From: Mycobacterium sp. Aquia_216
Lineage (GTDB): Bacteria > Actinomycetota > Actinomycetes > Mycobacteriales > Mycobacteriaceae
Length of the DNA: 64,000 nucleotides
Direction of reading: 5' to 3'
NCBI RefSeq assembly: GCF_026723865.1
Contig: NZ_CP113529.1
Coordinates: forward strand, 2,046,001 to 2,110,000
The notes below the pieces were generated by a model. That model did not search any database and had not been told where the DNA came from. It worked only from the letters and a program-made list of their open reading frames with translations. Both the position numbers and the translations under genes were made by a program. Shown here piece after piece: positions 27,123 through 36,374 of the stretch. The number at the start of each line of letters is the position of its first letter. Within the stretch, counting starts at the first letter, position 1.

Positions 27123-27812
27123 GTGAGGCCGATTGCCCTGGTCGTACGTCGTGCACTTGCCGTGTGCGTCGCTTTATCTGTGACCATGGCTCCGACGGCG
27201 GGTGGCGATCCGGAGGCTGAACCCGTTGCCGCCACGGCCTCGAACGACGGACGGGTGCCGTCGAATCCTCCCGCAACCGTCGATACACCCGACGGCTGGA
27301 TCCTTGGCCTCGGCGCGAAGGACGAGATGCAAGTCCCCGTGGCGTCGTTGACCACCGCCGTGTCGTCTCGCGAATACCTTTCGAGCGGAATATTCGTCGG
27401 TTCGCTCAGGGGCCCCGAACCGGCGCAGGGCCTCCTCGAAGTGGGTTACGAGATCGGTTGTGGAATCGACATGAGCACGTCCAATGGCGTCGAGCTGGGC
27501 GGTAACGCCGGCCTCACACCGTCGCTCGGCTTCACGGGCGCGTTTCCCATACCGGGAAACCTCCTGCCGGTGATTTCCGCCCCGGTGGGCGGCTCGATCA
27601 ACGTGGGACTCAAGCCCGGTTTCGTGATCGTGGTACCGGTAACCAAAAAGCAGTTCAGGGGCGCCAATCCGTGGGTGATGATCAGCAACTTCCATGTCAA
27701 GATCGATGGTTGCGTCGGCCAGTCGTTCATCCGTTCCTACGCGACGCTGACCCGGGTGACCGACCTGTCCGACGTGGTGTTGTCCTACGTCGGTGTGACC
27801 ACCGCCGTGTGA
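27123..27812 (+). CDS. MspA-family porin-like secreted protein
   Basis: About 229 residues from the GTG at 27123, which yields a signal peptide (RPIALVVRRALAVCVALSVT); an ATG twelve codons earlier lacks a ribosome binding site. The mature part has MspA-type features: a TPDGWILGLGAKDEMQVPVA opening, REYLSSGIFVGSL, GLLEVGYEIGCGIDMS, a Gly-rich sheet region and FHVKIDGCVGQSFIRSYATL. MspA forms octameric outer-membrane channels; this subgroup with two Cys and no WNMN-type constriction loop may be a structural relative rather than a general porin. Convergent with the acyl-CoA dehydrogenase gene, three bases apart. Confidence 0.75.
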   Translation: MRPIALVVRRALAVCVALSVTMAPTAGGDPEAEPVAATASNDGRVPSNPPATVDTPDGWILGLGAKDEMQVPVASLTTAVSSREYLSSGIFVGSLRGPEPAQGLLEVGYEIGCGIDMSTSNGVELGGNAGLTPSLGFTGAFPIPGNLLPVISAPVGGSINVGLKPGFVIVVPVTKKQFRGANPWVMISNFHVKIDGCVGQSFIRSYATLTRVTDLSDVVLSYVGVTTAV

Positions 27813-27815
27813 GGG

Positions 27816-29111
27816 CTAGCCGCGGGAGATGCCCGCAAGCTTGTCGGCGAATTTGGCCTCGGCGGCCGCGCGCAGCCGCAGCAGGTGTTCGGAGGGAAAC
27901 AGATCGGGGGCGGGCTGCCGGTCTTTGAGCAGGATGCGGGCCAGCGTCACTTTGTGCACCTCGGTTGGGCCGTCGGCCAGGCCGAGCACGAAGGACTCCA
28001 CCAGGTATTGCACGAACGGCATCTCATGCGTGGTGCCCAACGATCCGTGTAGCTGAAGCGCTCGCGCCGACACGTCATGCAGCACCTTCTGCATCATCGC
28101 CTTGACCGCGGAGATGTCGGCACGAACCGCCTTGTAGTCGTTGAATTGGTCGATCTTCCAAGCGGTTTGCAGGGTCAGCAGCCGGAACGCCTCTATCTCC
28201 ATCCACGAGTCGGCGATCATCTCCTGCACGAGTTGTTTGTTGGAGAGCACCTCGCCCTGGGTGTAGCGCGATACGGCCCGCTCACAGATCATGTCGAAGA
28301 TCCGGCGAACCAAGCCGACCGTGCGCATCGCGTGATGGATGCGACCGCCGCCGAGGCGAGTCTGCGCCACGACGAAAGCCCCACCCCGCGGGCCCAGCAT
28401 GTGATCGGCCGGCACCCGCACGTTCTCGTAGCGGACGTAGCCTTCGCGGCCGCCGCCGAGGGGCTGGTACCCCAGTCCGACGTCGCGCATCACGTTGATG
28501 CCGGGCGTATCGCCGGGCACGACGAACATCGAGTAACGCTGATAGGGAGGCGCGTCGGGGTCGGTCATCGCCATCACGATGATGAACGAGGCCATCGAGG
28601 CAAACGACGAGAACCACTTCTCCCCGTTGATGATCCAGTGATCGCCGTCTTGGACCGCGGATGTGGTGAACACCTTCGGATCCGCGCCGCCCTGCGGTTC
28701 CGTCATCGAGAAGCAGGACACGATGCGGTTATCCAGCAACGGCTCGAGGTAACGCGCCTTCAGCTCGGGCGTGCCGTAGTGCGCGAGGATCTCGCTGTTA
28801 CCGGAATCGGGTGCCTGCGAACCGAACACGATGGGCGCGCACTCCGAGCGGCCTAGAATTTCATTGAGTAGAGCCAACTTCACCTGACCGTAGCCCGGAC
28901 CGCCCAGATGTGGACCGAGGTGAGTGGCCCACAGCCCGCGGTCCTTGACAATCTCCTGCAGTGGTGGGATCAGCGCCTGACGCACCGGATCGTTGAGGTC
29001 GTGTGACTCCTTGACGATCAGGTCGATCGGCTCGCACTCGGTGCGTACAAACTCCTCGACCCATTTCAGTTGTTGCGCCCACTCCGGATCGGTGGAGAAA
29101 TCCCACGACAT
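27816..29111 (-). CDS. Acyl-CoA dehydrogenase (ACAD10/11-like)
   Basis: A 431-residue FAD-dependent dehydrogenase: CFSMTEPQGGADPKVF (FAD/substrate site), WIINGEKWFSSFASMASFII, RLGGGRIHHAMRTVG and the C-terminal LQLHGSLGTTHEMPF. Length and the GGGRIHHAMR motif fit the ACAD10/ACAD11 branch, which acts on long or 4-hydroxy acyl-CoAs, in keeping with the APH-fold kinase encoded nearby. The ATG has GAAGGGATGAG upstream. It is separated from the enoyl-CoA hydratase gene on the same strand by 200 bases that hold a CoA-transferase remnant. Confidence 0.88.
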   Translation of the reverse strand: MSWDFSTDPEWAQQLKWVEEFVRTECEPIDLIVKESHDLNDPVRQALIPPLQEIVKDRGLWATHLGPHLGGPGYGQVKLALLNEILGRSECAPIVFGSQAPDSGNSEILAHYGTPELKARYLEPLLDNRIVSCFSMTEPQGGADPKVFTTSAVQDGDHWIINGEKWFSSFASMASFIIVMAMTDPDAPPYQRYSMFVVPGDTPGINVMRDVGLGYQPLGGGREGYVRYENVRVPADHMLGPRGGAFVVAQTRLGGGRIHHAMRTVGLVRRIFDMICERAVSRYTQGEVLSNKQLVQEMIADSWMEIEAFRLLTLQTAWKIDQFNDYKAVRADISAVKAMMQKVLHDVSARALQLHGSLGTTHEMPFVQYLVESFVLGLADGPTEVHKVTLARILLKDRQPAPDLFPSEHLLRLRAAAEAKFADKLAGISRG

Positions 29112-29178
29112 CTCTCATCCCTTCGTTCCTCAGTGCGAGTTGCGTTGCGCCACCACGTACGGCGGACCGCGCAATCAA

Positions 29179-29271
29179 TCGGGAGTGACCGTCCACGCGT
29201 ACCGGCGGATCGACACGGATGAGGTCGGCACCCAAGTCTCCCAACAACATTCCGCAGAACGGTGCCAGCCC
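29179..29271 (-). pseudogene. CaiB/BaiF (class III) CoA-transferase N-terminal remnant
   Basis: The minus strand encodes GLAPFCGMLLGDLGADLIR followed by VDPPVRVDGHSR, which matches the N-terminal CoA-binding signature of alpha-methylacyl-CoA racemase/CaiB enzymes (G-x-x-P-x-C-x-M-x-L-A-D-L-G-A-D-V-V-R-x-D-R-P...DGxSR). Sequence before and after is unrelated and the gap is only 200 bases, so about 350 residues have been lost. It lies between an enoyl-CoA hydratase and an acyl-CoA dehydrogenase, the usual place for such a gene, showing that this beta-oxidation operon once had a transferase. Confidence 0.75.
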
Positions 29272-29314
29272 CGGGTCCCCATCATTACGATGCGGACCTC
29301 GTTCAGCAGACCGC

Positions 29315-30103
29315 TCACCGGCCCTGTCCCGAAGACCACTTCCGGCGGCGGGCGGCCGCTTCTTCGGTGGCGTGCGCGATCACCTGATTACGGTTCTCCA
29401 GTTCCAGCGCCGAGGACAGGTTCGCCGCATCGGTGTTGACTTGTAACGCACGTTTGGTCAGCTGCACGCCCAGCGGCGGCAGGTCGGCGATCAGCGACGC
29501 CAACTCGACCGCGCGGTCGGTCAGCTGATCTGGTTCGACGAGCTCGCTGATCAGACCGCGGCGGTCGGCCTCGGCCGCCGATACCGTACGGCCGGTGAGC
29601 ATCCAGTCGGCGGCGACACTGGTCCCGACGATGCGGGGCAGGTGGTAGCTCATGCCCATCTCGGCACCCGACAAGCCGAGCAGGATCGCGGCGTTACCGA
29701 AGGATGCTGCCACCGAACAGATCCGAATGTCGGAGGCGAGGCATAACGCGAATCCGGCGCCGACGCACGGGCCGTTGACCGCGGCGATCACGGGAGCAGG
29801 CAACGCCCGCAGGGCCTCGGCCAGCGCCGCCATCCGCTCTTGGAAGTGCATCCGGTCCAGTGCGGGTGCGGTGGCCTCGAGCATGCCGGGCCCGAAGTCA
29901 CGCATGTCGATCCCCGCGCAGAAGCCCCGACCGGCTCCCGTGAGAACGATGGCACGCACCGAGTCGTCGCCGGCCAAATCGCCTAGAACCTGGATCAAGT
30001 CGGCTTGCATGACCTCGTTGATCGCGTTGAGTCGTTCGGGACGATTCAGACGCAGGACGACGACCCCGTCGGACGGCCGGTCGAGGTCGAGCGTGCTCGG
30101 CAT
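29315..30103 (-). CDS. Enoyl-CoA hydratase/isomerase (crotonase family)
   Basis: A 262-residue crotonase: LRLNRPERLNAIN at the N-terminus, the oxyanion segments GAGRGFCAGIDMRDFG and AVNGPCVGAGFALCLASDI, and LSGAEMGMSYHLPRIVG, with an acidic residue where one catalytic Glu lies. It probably hydrates or isomerises enoyl-CoA in beta-oxidation. The ATG at 30103 is two bases after the thiolase stop, so the two are co-translated; the frame runs further upstream inside the thiolase gene only by chance. Confidence 0.9.
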   Translation of the reverse strand: MPSTLDLDRPSDGVVVLRLNRPERLNAINEVMQADLIQVLGDLAGDDSVRAIVLTGAGRGFCAGIDMRDFGPGMLEATAPALDRMHFQERMAALAEALRALPAPVIAAVNGPCVGAGFALCLASDIRICSVAASFGNAAILLGLSGAEMGMSYHLPRIVGTSVAADWMLTGRTVSAAEADRRGLISELVEPDQLTDRAVELASLIADLPPLGVQLTKRALQVNTDAANLSSALELENRNQVIAHATEEAAARRRKWSSGQGR

Positions 30104-30105
30104 CG

Positions 30106-31341
30106 TCACACCCGCTCGATGATCGTCGCGGTGCCCATGCCGCCGCCGGTACACATGGTCACCAGTCCGATTGTCAGGTCGCGGCGCTCGAGCTCGTCGA
30201 GGATGGTGCCGATCAAGATCGCGCCGGTGGCGCCGATCGGATGGCCCAGGGCGATCGCGCCCCCGTTGACGTTGACCCGGTCGGGATCGATGTCGAGGTC
30301 GCGAATCGTCTTGAGCGGGACGGCGGCGAATGCCTCGTTGATCTCCCACAGGTCGATGTCCGCCACGGTTATGCCGGCGCGCTTCAGACAACGCTGCGCC
30401 GCTGGGCCGGGTGCGGTGAGCATGATGATCGGCTCGCTGCCGATCGCGGCGGCGGACCGGACCTGTCCACGCGGTTTTACACCGTTGACCTGCGCCCAGT
30501 TCGGGGAGGCGAGTAACACGGCCGCCGCGCCGTCGACTACTCCGGAGGAGTTGCCGGCGTGGTGAACATGCTCGACGTGGTCGATCCCGGGATAGCGTTC
30601 ACGGCATATTTCGTCGAATGTGTGGCGCTCGCCGTCGACACATGCGGCTCCCATCGCCGCAAAGGCCGGGCGCAGGCGCGCCAGCGTGTCGGCCGACGTC
30701 CCGGGACGCGGATGTTCGTCGCGGGCGAACGCGCCGTCGGGGGTGGCGACCTCGATCAGGGAGCGATCGAATCTTCCCTCTTCGATGGCGGCGGCGGCCC
30801 GGTTCTGGCTTTGCGCGGCGTACGTGTCGACGATCTCGCGGGTGAAACCTTCGAGGGTCGCGATGAGGTCAGCCGAAATACCCTGTGGCACCGTCGGATA
30901 AAGCGCGCGGAAGGCCGCGTTGTTGCCGTCGATCGTCGGTATTCCGGCCGTGACGTCCCACCGGGACATCGATTCGACTCCACCGGCGATCACCAGATCC
31001 TCACTGCCCGCCGCGATCGCGGACGCGGCGGCGGTGACGGCTTGCTGACCCGATCCGCAGAAGCGGTTCAGTGTCATTCCCGGCACGCTCTCGGGCCAGC
31101 CGGCCAATAGAACCGACAGCCGCGCGATGTCGTCGCCGTGGTCACCGGACAGAATGCCGTTGCCGGCGATCACGTCGTCGACGTCGGCCGGGTCGAAGCC
31201 GATGCGTTTGGCCAGCGCCGTGAGGCAGGTGGCGAACAAAGTCTGCGGATGTACGTTGTGCAGTCCGCCATCCGGGCGGCCCCGCCCACGGGGCGTTCGT
31301 ACCGCATCGAGTATCCAGGCGTCGATGTTGGCTCCGATCAT
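30106..31341 (-). CDS. Acetyl-CoA acetyltransferase (thiolase)
   Basis: A 411-residue thiolase with nucleophilic Cys95 in LNRFCGSGQQAV, the His367 of GHPIGATGAI and the acid/base Cys397 of TMCTGGGMGTA, all in the usual places. It cleaves 3-ketoacyl-CoA in beta-oxidation (FadA type). Start ATG 31341 is supported by the domain beginning (DAWILDAVRTPRGR); no clear ribosome binding site, so it may be leaderless or weakly translated. First gene of a leftward set: thiolase, hydratase, (lost CoA transferase), acyl-CoA dehydrogenase. Confidence 0.93.
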   Translation of the reverse strand: MIGANIDAWILDAVRTPRGRGRPDGGLHNVHPQTLFATCLTALAKRIGFDPADVDDVIAGNGILSGDHGDDIARLSVLLAGWPESVPGMTLNRFCGSGQQAVTAAASAIAAGSEDLVIAGGVESMSRWDVTAGIPTIDGNNAAFRALYPTVPQGISADLIATLEGFTREIVDTYAAQSQNRAAAAIEEGRFDRSLIEVATPDGAFARDEHPRPGTSADTLARLRPAFAAMGAACVDGERHTFDEICRERYPGIDHVEHVHHAGNSSGVVDGAAAVLLASPNWAQVNGVKPRGQVRSAAAIGSEPIIMLTAPGPAAQRCLKRAGITVADIDLWEINEAFAAVPLKTIRDLDIDPDRVNVNGGAIALGHPIGATGAILIGTILDELERRDLTIGLVTMCTGGGMGTATIIERV

Positions 31342-31489
31342 TGTTCGAACGGTTCGATACGGCCGATTCGTACCGATCGTAATATGTCTCTCGGAGTTGG
31401 AGAACAACCCTCTCCAAAAAGGCGAAGCCATTCTCGGTAGGTTGGGACGACCCGCCCCGGGGTTATGCCGTGGCGGCGCGCGCCGTCGG

Positions 31490-32521
31490 CTACGCCGTGG
31501 CAGCGGGTGCCGCTGTCCTGAGCCGCGAGACGGGGGTTGCCCCTCTCGACCGACGTAGTGTGGCCGCCGGCGTTTCCCCGTACCGGGTCGCGTGCGCGGC
31601 GGCGAACCGTCCAGGGTTCGAGTAACCCCAGCGCTTGGCGATGGAGGCCACGGTTTCGACCGAGGGATCGGACTCGAGCAGTTCCCGGTGTGCGTGCCGC
31701 AACCGCACCTGCCGCAGGTAGGTCATCGGCGACATGCCCATGTGGCGAACGAAACTCTGCTGCAGGGCGCGGGAGCTGACGTGACATTCAGCGGCCAGGG
31801 AAGCAACCGTCAAGGGGAGATGGGGCTCCGACTCGATGATGTCGACTGCGGGCCGAATAGTATGGGGTGCAACAAGTTTGGTTCGCTCCCCAAGTGCGTC
31901 CCGGTAAGGGTGATCCGCGGCCAGTAAGAGTGCATGCAGCATGCTGTCCACGAATGGCGTCGCCACCAGTGGTTGCGTCAGGGCGCTGTCAGTCCGAAAG
32001 AGCTCTTGAGCGAACACGGTGAACATGTGCATCCAGCTGCGTGCGGGCCCTTTGGTGGTGGCCATGGACGGCTTGAATTCGATCTGTGTAGTCAACGGGC
32101 GCCCGAGCGCCTCACTGAGCGCGTTCTCGAGCGCATTGCGGCCCACTCGCAACGAAATCATTCGGCAGCCCGCTTGCCATCGGGGAACGATGAGTTCCCC
32201 CTCTGGGAGGCAAATAGTGGCGAGACCGGGCGCATAGGTTATCGAAGAACCGCGCTGGAATAGCTCCATTTGTCCGGAGGCAAGAATATTGACTTGATAA
32301 AACGCCCGGTCCTGGTCGCAGTGGATGCAGGCATCGACGTTAAAGGCCAGGTCAATAACGGTAATGGGTCCGACGGTGCCGGCCCGTTGGGTCAGCGTAA
32401 ACGGCTTGCGGCGGTCCACGGGGCCAAGTGTTTTCAGACACGGAAAGAATTTCGCGACCTGCCGGAAGGCGTCGGTTGTCTTGAGTTCCGCAACGATTGA
32501 CGGTCCGCTCTTCTCGCCCAT
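31490..32521 (-). CDS. AraC-family transcriptional regulator
   Basis: A 343-residue activator. The N-terminal two thirds is an AraC-binding-like cupin domain (FYQVNILASGQMELFQRG). The C-terminal DNA-binding domain holds two HTH units: VASLAAECHVSSRALQQSF and ETVASIAKRWGYSNPGRFAA, followed by RYGETPAATLR. The ATG has GGAG seven bases upstream. It is divergent from a four-gene catabolic operon across 305 bases, the classical arrangement of an activator with its target. It also lies just before the leftward thiolase gene and could act there. Confidence 0.88.
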   Translation of the reverse strand: MGEKSGPSIVAELKTTDAFRQVAKFFPCLKTLGPVDRRKPFTLTQRAGTVGPITVIDLAFNVDACIHCDQDRAFYQVNILASGQMELFQRGSSITYAPGLATICLPEGELIVPRWQAGCRMISLRVGRNALENALSEALGRPLTTQIEFKPSMATTKGPARSWMHMFTVFAQELFRTDSALTQPLVATPFVDSMLHALLLAADHPYRDALGERTKLVAPHTIRPAVDIIESEPHLPLTVASLAAECHVSSRALQQSFVRHMGMSPMTYLRQVRLRHAHRELLESDPSVETVASIAKRWGYSNPGRFAAAHATRYGETPAATLRRSRGATPVSRLRTAAPAATA

Positions 32522-32826
32522 TTCGAACTCCGCTTCTCCTGCTTCGTAGTCCGCTTGACCGGACTACTCGGCATTCGCGGCGGGCGCCTGTACGGATCGC
32601 TTATGTGGCAGACGTCACATCGTCGACATCCGCGATCGCGGGCCTCGCAAATCGGGAGTTCCCGGATTTCCGGCCTCCGCGAGAGGCCGAACCTCAGCAC
32701 GCGTAGCAAAGTGTCTCAAACGTTGCGCGAACTGTACTGATAAGAGGTATCGGGGCCCTAGCGGCTTTAGCCTCGCTGTGAAAGCGTTACCCGACAACCG
32801 ATTTCGTAAACTTCGATCGGAGTGAG
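32522..32826. other. Divergent promoter region between araC-type gene and catabolic operon
   Basis: 305 bases without a gene. It must hold promoters in both directions and AraC sites. I cannot identify a convincing -35/-10 pair; TGATAAGAGG near 32740 is the only AT-rich element on the operon side. No clear tandem 17-base AraC half-sites were found by eye. Confidence 0.4.
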
Positions 32827-34008
32827 ATGACACCAACGTCAGCGCAGTGTCCCATAGCCCATGAGGAGCTGTTGGCTAACGCGGTGCGATTGCAACCGCT
32901 GCTTCGCGAAAGCACATTGGCAAGCGAAGCCATGCGCAGGCTGCCGAACGAGGCGATTGATGCCCTGACCGACGCCGGCTTCTTCCGCTTGCTCAAACCG
33001 CGTCGATTCGGCGGTCACCATGCCCGGCAACGGACGGTACTCGAGATCACCGAAACTCTCGGCCAGGCAAACGCATCGGCGGCGTGGCTGGTGAGCATCG
33101 GAGCTACCGGCGCGATCGTGGCAAGGTATGGGTCCGAGCACGCTCAAGCTGAGATCTTCGGCGCGCCCGACTCCCGGATCGCCGGCGGACTCGCCCCCGG
33201 CAAGGCGCGTCGCGTCGATGGCGGCTTCTCGATCAGCGGAAGCTGGCCATATGCATCCGGGGCCCCGGATGCCGACTGGGCATTAATCGGTGTCGCGGTG
33301 CCCGGTCGCGGCGAGGGCGACGTGGAGTCCTTTCTGTGCTTCGTGCCGGCGTCGGAGGTGCGGCTGCGTGATACCTGGCACACCACCGGCATGCGCGGCA
33401 CCGCAAGCCAAACATTTTTGGCCGAAGAGGTTTTCGTGCCGGAGCATCGGGCGGTCGCATTCGACAAACTGGCGAACGGGCGGATGTCGGGATGTGAGTC
33501 CGAACATCAGCTTCCGTTGGCTCCGGTGGCCGCTCTTCATCTGGTTGGTCCGTTGCTCGGCATCGGTCAAGCGGCCGTGGACCTGGTGATTGCGGCAGCT
33601 CCGTCAAAACCGTTGGCCCACACATTCTTTGTCCATAAAAGCGACTCGTCCGGCGTGCAGATACAGGTCGCCGAGGCGAAACTAAAGCTGCGGACCGCCA
33701 GACTGCACGCCTACGAGGTCGCCGACGCGCTGGACGCGGGTGAGATCGTCAATGGCGAGGCGGGATACCCGCTGCGTGCCCAGGCGCGAGCGCAGTGTGG
33801 CCACGCCGCCCGGCAGGTGCTCGAGGCGATACAGATCCTGATCGACGTCCACGGGGCGGCCAGCTTCGCTGATTCCAGTGCAATGCAGCAATATTGGCGC
33901 GACGCCAACGTCGCGGCACGGCACGCGGCGCTGAATGTTTATGTCGATTATGAGATCTACGGCAAATCACTGCTGGGCGTGCCCGAGCGCATCGCCCCAC
34001 TGGTGTGA
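32827..34008 (+). CDS. Acyl-CoA dehydrogenase-fold flavin-dependent monooxygenase (HsaA-like)
   Basis: A 393-residue protein of the acyl-CoA dehydrogenase fold but of the group-D monooxygenase kind: LPNEAIDALTDAGFFRLLKP at the N-terminus, RFGGHHARQRTVLEITETLG, ASAAWLVSIG and a C-terminal segment YWRDANVAARHAALN. Those replace the catalytic-Glu region of true dehydrogenases and are typical of HsaA/HpaB-class oxygenases that use reduced flavin from a separate reductase. No reductase is adjacent. GGAGTGAG five bases before the ATG supports the start. First gene of a four-gene operon with a hydrolase, a CoA ligase and an FMO-like protein, probably degrading an aromatic or cyclic compound. Confidence 0.82.
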   Translation: MTPTSAQCPIAHEELLANAVRLQPLLRESTLASEAMRRLPNEAIDALTDAGFFRLLKPRRFGGHHARQRTVLEITETLGQANASAAWLVSIGATGAIVARYGSEHAQAEIFGAPDSRIAGGLAPGKARRVDGGFSISGSWPYASGAPDADWALIGVAVPGRGEGDVESFLCFVPASEVRLRDTWHTTGMRGTASQTFLAEEVFVPEHRAVAFDKLANGRMSGCESEHQLPLAPVAALHLVGPLLGIGQAAVDLVIAAAPSKPLAHTFFVHKSDSSGVQIQVAEAKLKLRTARLHAYEVADALDAGEIVNGEAGYPLRAQARAQCGHAARQVLEAIQILIDVHGAASFADSSAMQQYWRDANVAARHAALNVYVDYEIYGKSLLGVPERIAPLV

Positions 34009-34017
34009 GGGGAAAGC

Positions 34018-34743
34018 ATGTCGACTTTCGTCTTGGTTCACGGAGCATGTCGTGACGGCTCGGCCTGGAACCGCGTTATCGAACGCCTGAATAGCTTGGG
34101 CCACGAAGCATTCGGTCCGACGGTGGCTGGTCACGGACGAGGGGTGTGCAAAGCCGTGACCCATGCCGAGTCGACGCGGTCCATCGTGGATTTCATCGCC
34201 GATAACGGGCTGACCGACATCGTGCTGGTCGGTCACAGCTACGGCGGCACAATCATCAGCAAGGTGGCCGAGTCGATTCCGGAACACATTCGGCGACTGG
34301 TGTTCTACAGCGGATTCGTCCTCAACGACGGCGAATGCATGCTGAACGCTTTTCCGCCGGTCCAGCGCGGCGTACTCGCGCGGTTGGCAGCTGAGTCTTC
34401 CGACGACACCGTGACGCTGCCCTTTGAGTTGTGGCGGGAGAACTTCATCAACGACGCGGACCTGGAAACGGCACGCTGGGCCTACGACCAACGGTCGTCC
34501 GAACCGTTCCAGCAGCTTGTCGAACCGCTAGACCTGAAGAAGTTCTATTCCTTGAACACGCCGAAAAGCTACCTGGTGTGCACCGAGGACACAGTGATGC
34601 CGCCCGGCGAGTGGGCGTGGCATCCCCGAATGTCCAGCCGGCTCGGGTTGCACCGACTCGTCCAAATGCCGGGCAGCCACGAGGTCGTCTTCTCCAACCC
34701 AATTGGTCTGGCCGACAAGGTTATCGACGCGGGCCGCGACTAA
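34018..34743 (+). CDS. Alpha/beta hydrolase (hydroxynitrile lyase/esterase-like)
   Basis: A 241-residue alpha/beta hydrolase: FVLVHGACRDGSAW (oxyanion loop), the nucleophile elbow VGHSYGGT with Ser, a late CTEDTVMPPGEWAW acidic region and GSHEVVFSNP with the catalytic His. The short size and the SYGG elbow fit the salicylate esterase/hydroxynitrile lyase group. Nine bases after the upstream gene with a GAGGGGAAAG ribosome binding site. In the operon it may hydrolyse a ring-cleavage product or ester. Confidence 0.85.
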   Translation: MSTFVLVHGACRDGSAWNRVIERLNSLGHEAFGPTVAGHGRGVCKAVTHAESTRSIVDFIADNGLTDIVLVGHSYGGTIISKVAESIPEHIRRLVFYSGFVLNDGECMLNAFPPVQRGVLARLAAESSDDTVTLPFELWRENFINDADLETARWAYDQRSSEPFQQLVEPLDLKKFYSLNTPKSYLVCTEDTVMPPGEWAWHPRMSSRLGLHRLVQMPGSHEVVFSNPIGLADKVIDAGRD

Positions 34744-34766
34744 TCCATCCTTGATGCGGAGGAATC

Positions 34767-36350
34767 ATGAATTTCGTCAGTCCGTTTCCTGACGTGGTCA
34801 TCCCCGAGACTTCGGTGTACGACTACGTGTTCGGCGACCTCGGCGAGGCCGACGGTGATCGCGTCGCTCTTGTCGAGACCGCAACCCAAACCGAAGTCAG
34901 CTACCGCACGCTGGTCGCCCGCATCGAATCCTTCGCCTGCGCGCTGGCTCAACGACGAATCGGCGTCGGCGATGTGGTGGCTCTGCTGTCGCCCAACAGT
35001 GCGGCGTTCGCGGTCGCTTTGCATGGAATCCTGCGGGCGGGTGCAACGGCCACGCCGATCAATATCTTGTCTACCGTGGACGAGATCGTCCGTCAGTTAG
35101 AGGATTCGGGCGCACGACTGTTGATCGTGGCCGCACGATTGCAAGCGCAGGCCGAGGAGGCAGCGAAGGCGGTGGGCTTATCCAGCGACGACGTGCTGCT
35201 TCTGGATGGTGAGGATCTCGTAATTCCCACGGGCAGCGGCGGTCCGGAGGTCGAATTCGATCCGGCGACACACGTGGCGGTGCTTCCCTACAGTTCGGGG
35301 ACCACCGGGAAACCCAAGGGTGTGATGCTGACCCATCGCAACCTCGTCGCCAACGTAGCCCAATTGCACCCAGTGTCAGGAGTGAGTCCCGATGAGACAC
35401 TGGTCGCGGTGGTTCCTTTCTTTCACAGCTACGGACTCACCGGGCTCCTATGTGCCGCACTGCGGAACCGGGCTCGGCTGATCGTCATGCCGGCCTTCAA
35501 CCTTTCCGAGTTTCTGGCCGCCATCGAGAAGTACCGCTGCACACAGGCTTACATCGTACCGCCGGTGGCCGTCGCGTTGGCCAAAGACCCGATGGTCGAC
35601 TCCTTTGACCTATCCTCCCTGCACACCCTCACATCGGCGGCCGCGCCGCTGGACGAAGAACTGGCCAAGGCGGTGACGCAGCGAATCGGGTGCCGCATCG
35701 TGCAGGCATACGGGATGACCGAACTAAGTCCCGCCAGCCACGTGATTCCGCTGGAAGGCCGGCATCCGGCAGGCATCGAGGCTCCCGTGAGTTCATGTGG
35801 GTGGACCGTGCCGAACTCGGAGAGCAAGATCGTCGACCCCGAAACGGGGGGCGAAATACCCGTTCCCTCTTCGGGCTTCAGTAATCCGGGCGAGCTGTGC
35901 TTTCGCGGGCCTAACGTGATGGCGGGCTATCTAGGCAACGCTGCCGCGACCGCGGAGATCATCGACGCCGACGGCTTCCTCCATACCGGCGATCTGGCAC
36001 GGGTGGACGCCGCGGGCTGCGTCTACATCGTGGACCGGCTTAAGGAGCTCATCAAGTACAAGGGCTACCAGGTCGCACCCGCCGAACTCGAGGCGCTGCT
36101 GTTGACGCACCCGGGTATTGCCGACGTGGCGGTTGTCGGTGTCATCCATAACGTTTCGGGTGAGGAGATCCCGAAGGCGTTCGTGGTCAGGAAGGGCGGC
36201 GCCGCACTGTCGAAAGGCGAGATCATCGACTTCGTCGCCCGAAAAGTTGCGCCCTACAAGAAAATTCGTCAGGTCGAGTTTGTCACCAAGATTCCGAAAT
36301 CGCCGACGGGCAAGATTCTGCGCAAAGATCTGCGCGCTCGTCAATCATGA
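34767..36350 (+). CDS. AMP-forming acyl/aryl-CoA ligase (4CL/FadD-like)
   Basis: A 527-residue adenylating enzyme: P-loop YSSGTTGKPKGVM (175-187), YGMTELSPASHV, HTGDLARVD and the C-terminal PKSPTGKILRK with catalytic Lys516. The YSSGTTG P-loop, VVPFFHSYGLTG and the overall length are closest to plant-type 4-coumarate:CoA ligases and their mycobacterial FadD relatives. It would activate the operon substrate or an intermediate to its CoA ester. GGAGGAA before the ATG; 23 bases from the hydrolase gene. Confidence 0.9.
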   Translation: MNFVSPFPDVVIPETSVYDYVFGDLGEADGDRVALVETATQTEVSYRTLVARIESFACALAQRRIGVGDVVALLSPNSAAFAVALHGILRAGATATPINILSTVDEIVRQLEDSGARLLIVAARLQAQAEEAAKAVGLSSDDVLLLDGEDLVIPTGSGGPEVEFDPATHVAVLPYSSGTTGKPKGVMLTHRNLVANVAQLHPVSGVSPDETLVAVVPFFHSYGLTGLLCAALRNRARLIVMPAFNLSEFLAAIEKYRCTQAYIVPPVAVALAKDPMVDSFDLSSLHTLTSAAAPLDEELAKAVTQRIGCRIVQAYGMTELSPASHVIPLEGRHPAGIEAPVSSCGWTVPNSESKIVDPETGGEIPVPSSGFSNPGELCFRGPNVMAGYLGNAAATAEIIDADGFLHTGDLARVDAAGCVYIVDRLKELIKYKGYQVAPAELEALLLTHPGIADVAVVGVIHNVSGEEIPKAFVVRKGGAALSKGEIIDFVARKVAPYKKIRQVEFVTKIPKSPTGKILRKDLRARQS

Positions 36351-36374
36351 CGAGCGGACGAAAGGATCCGTACC

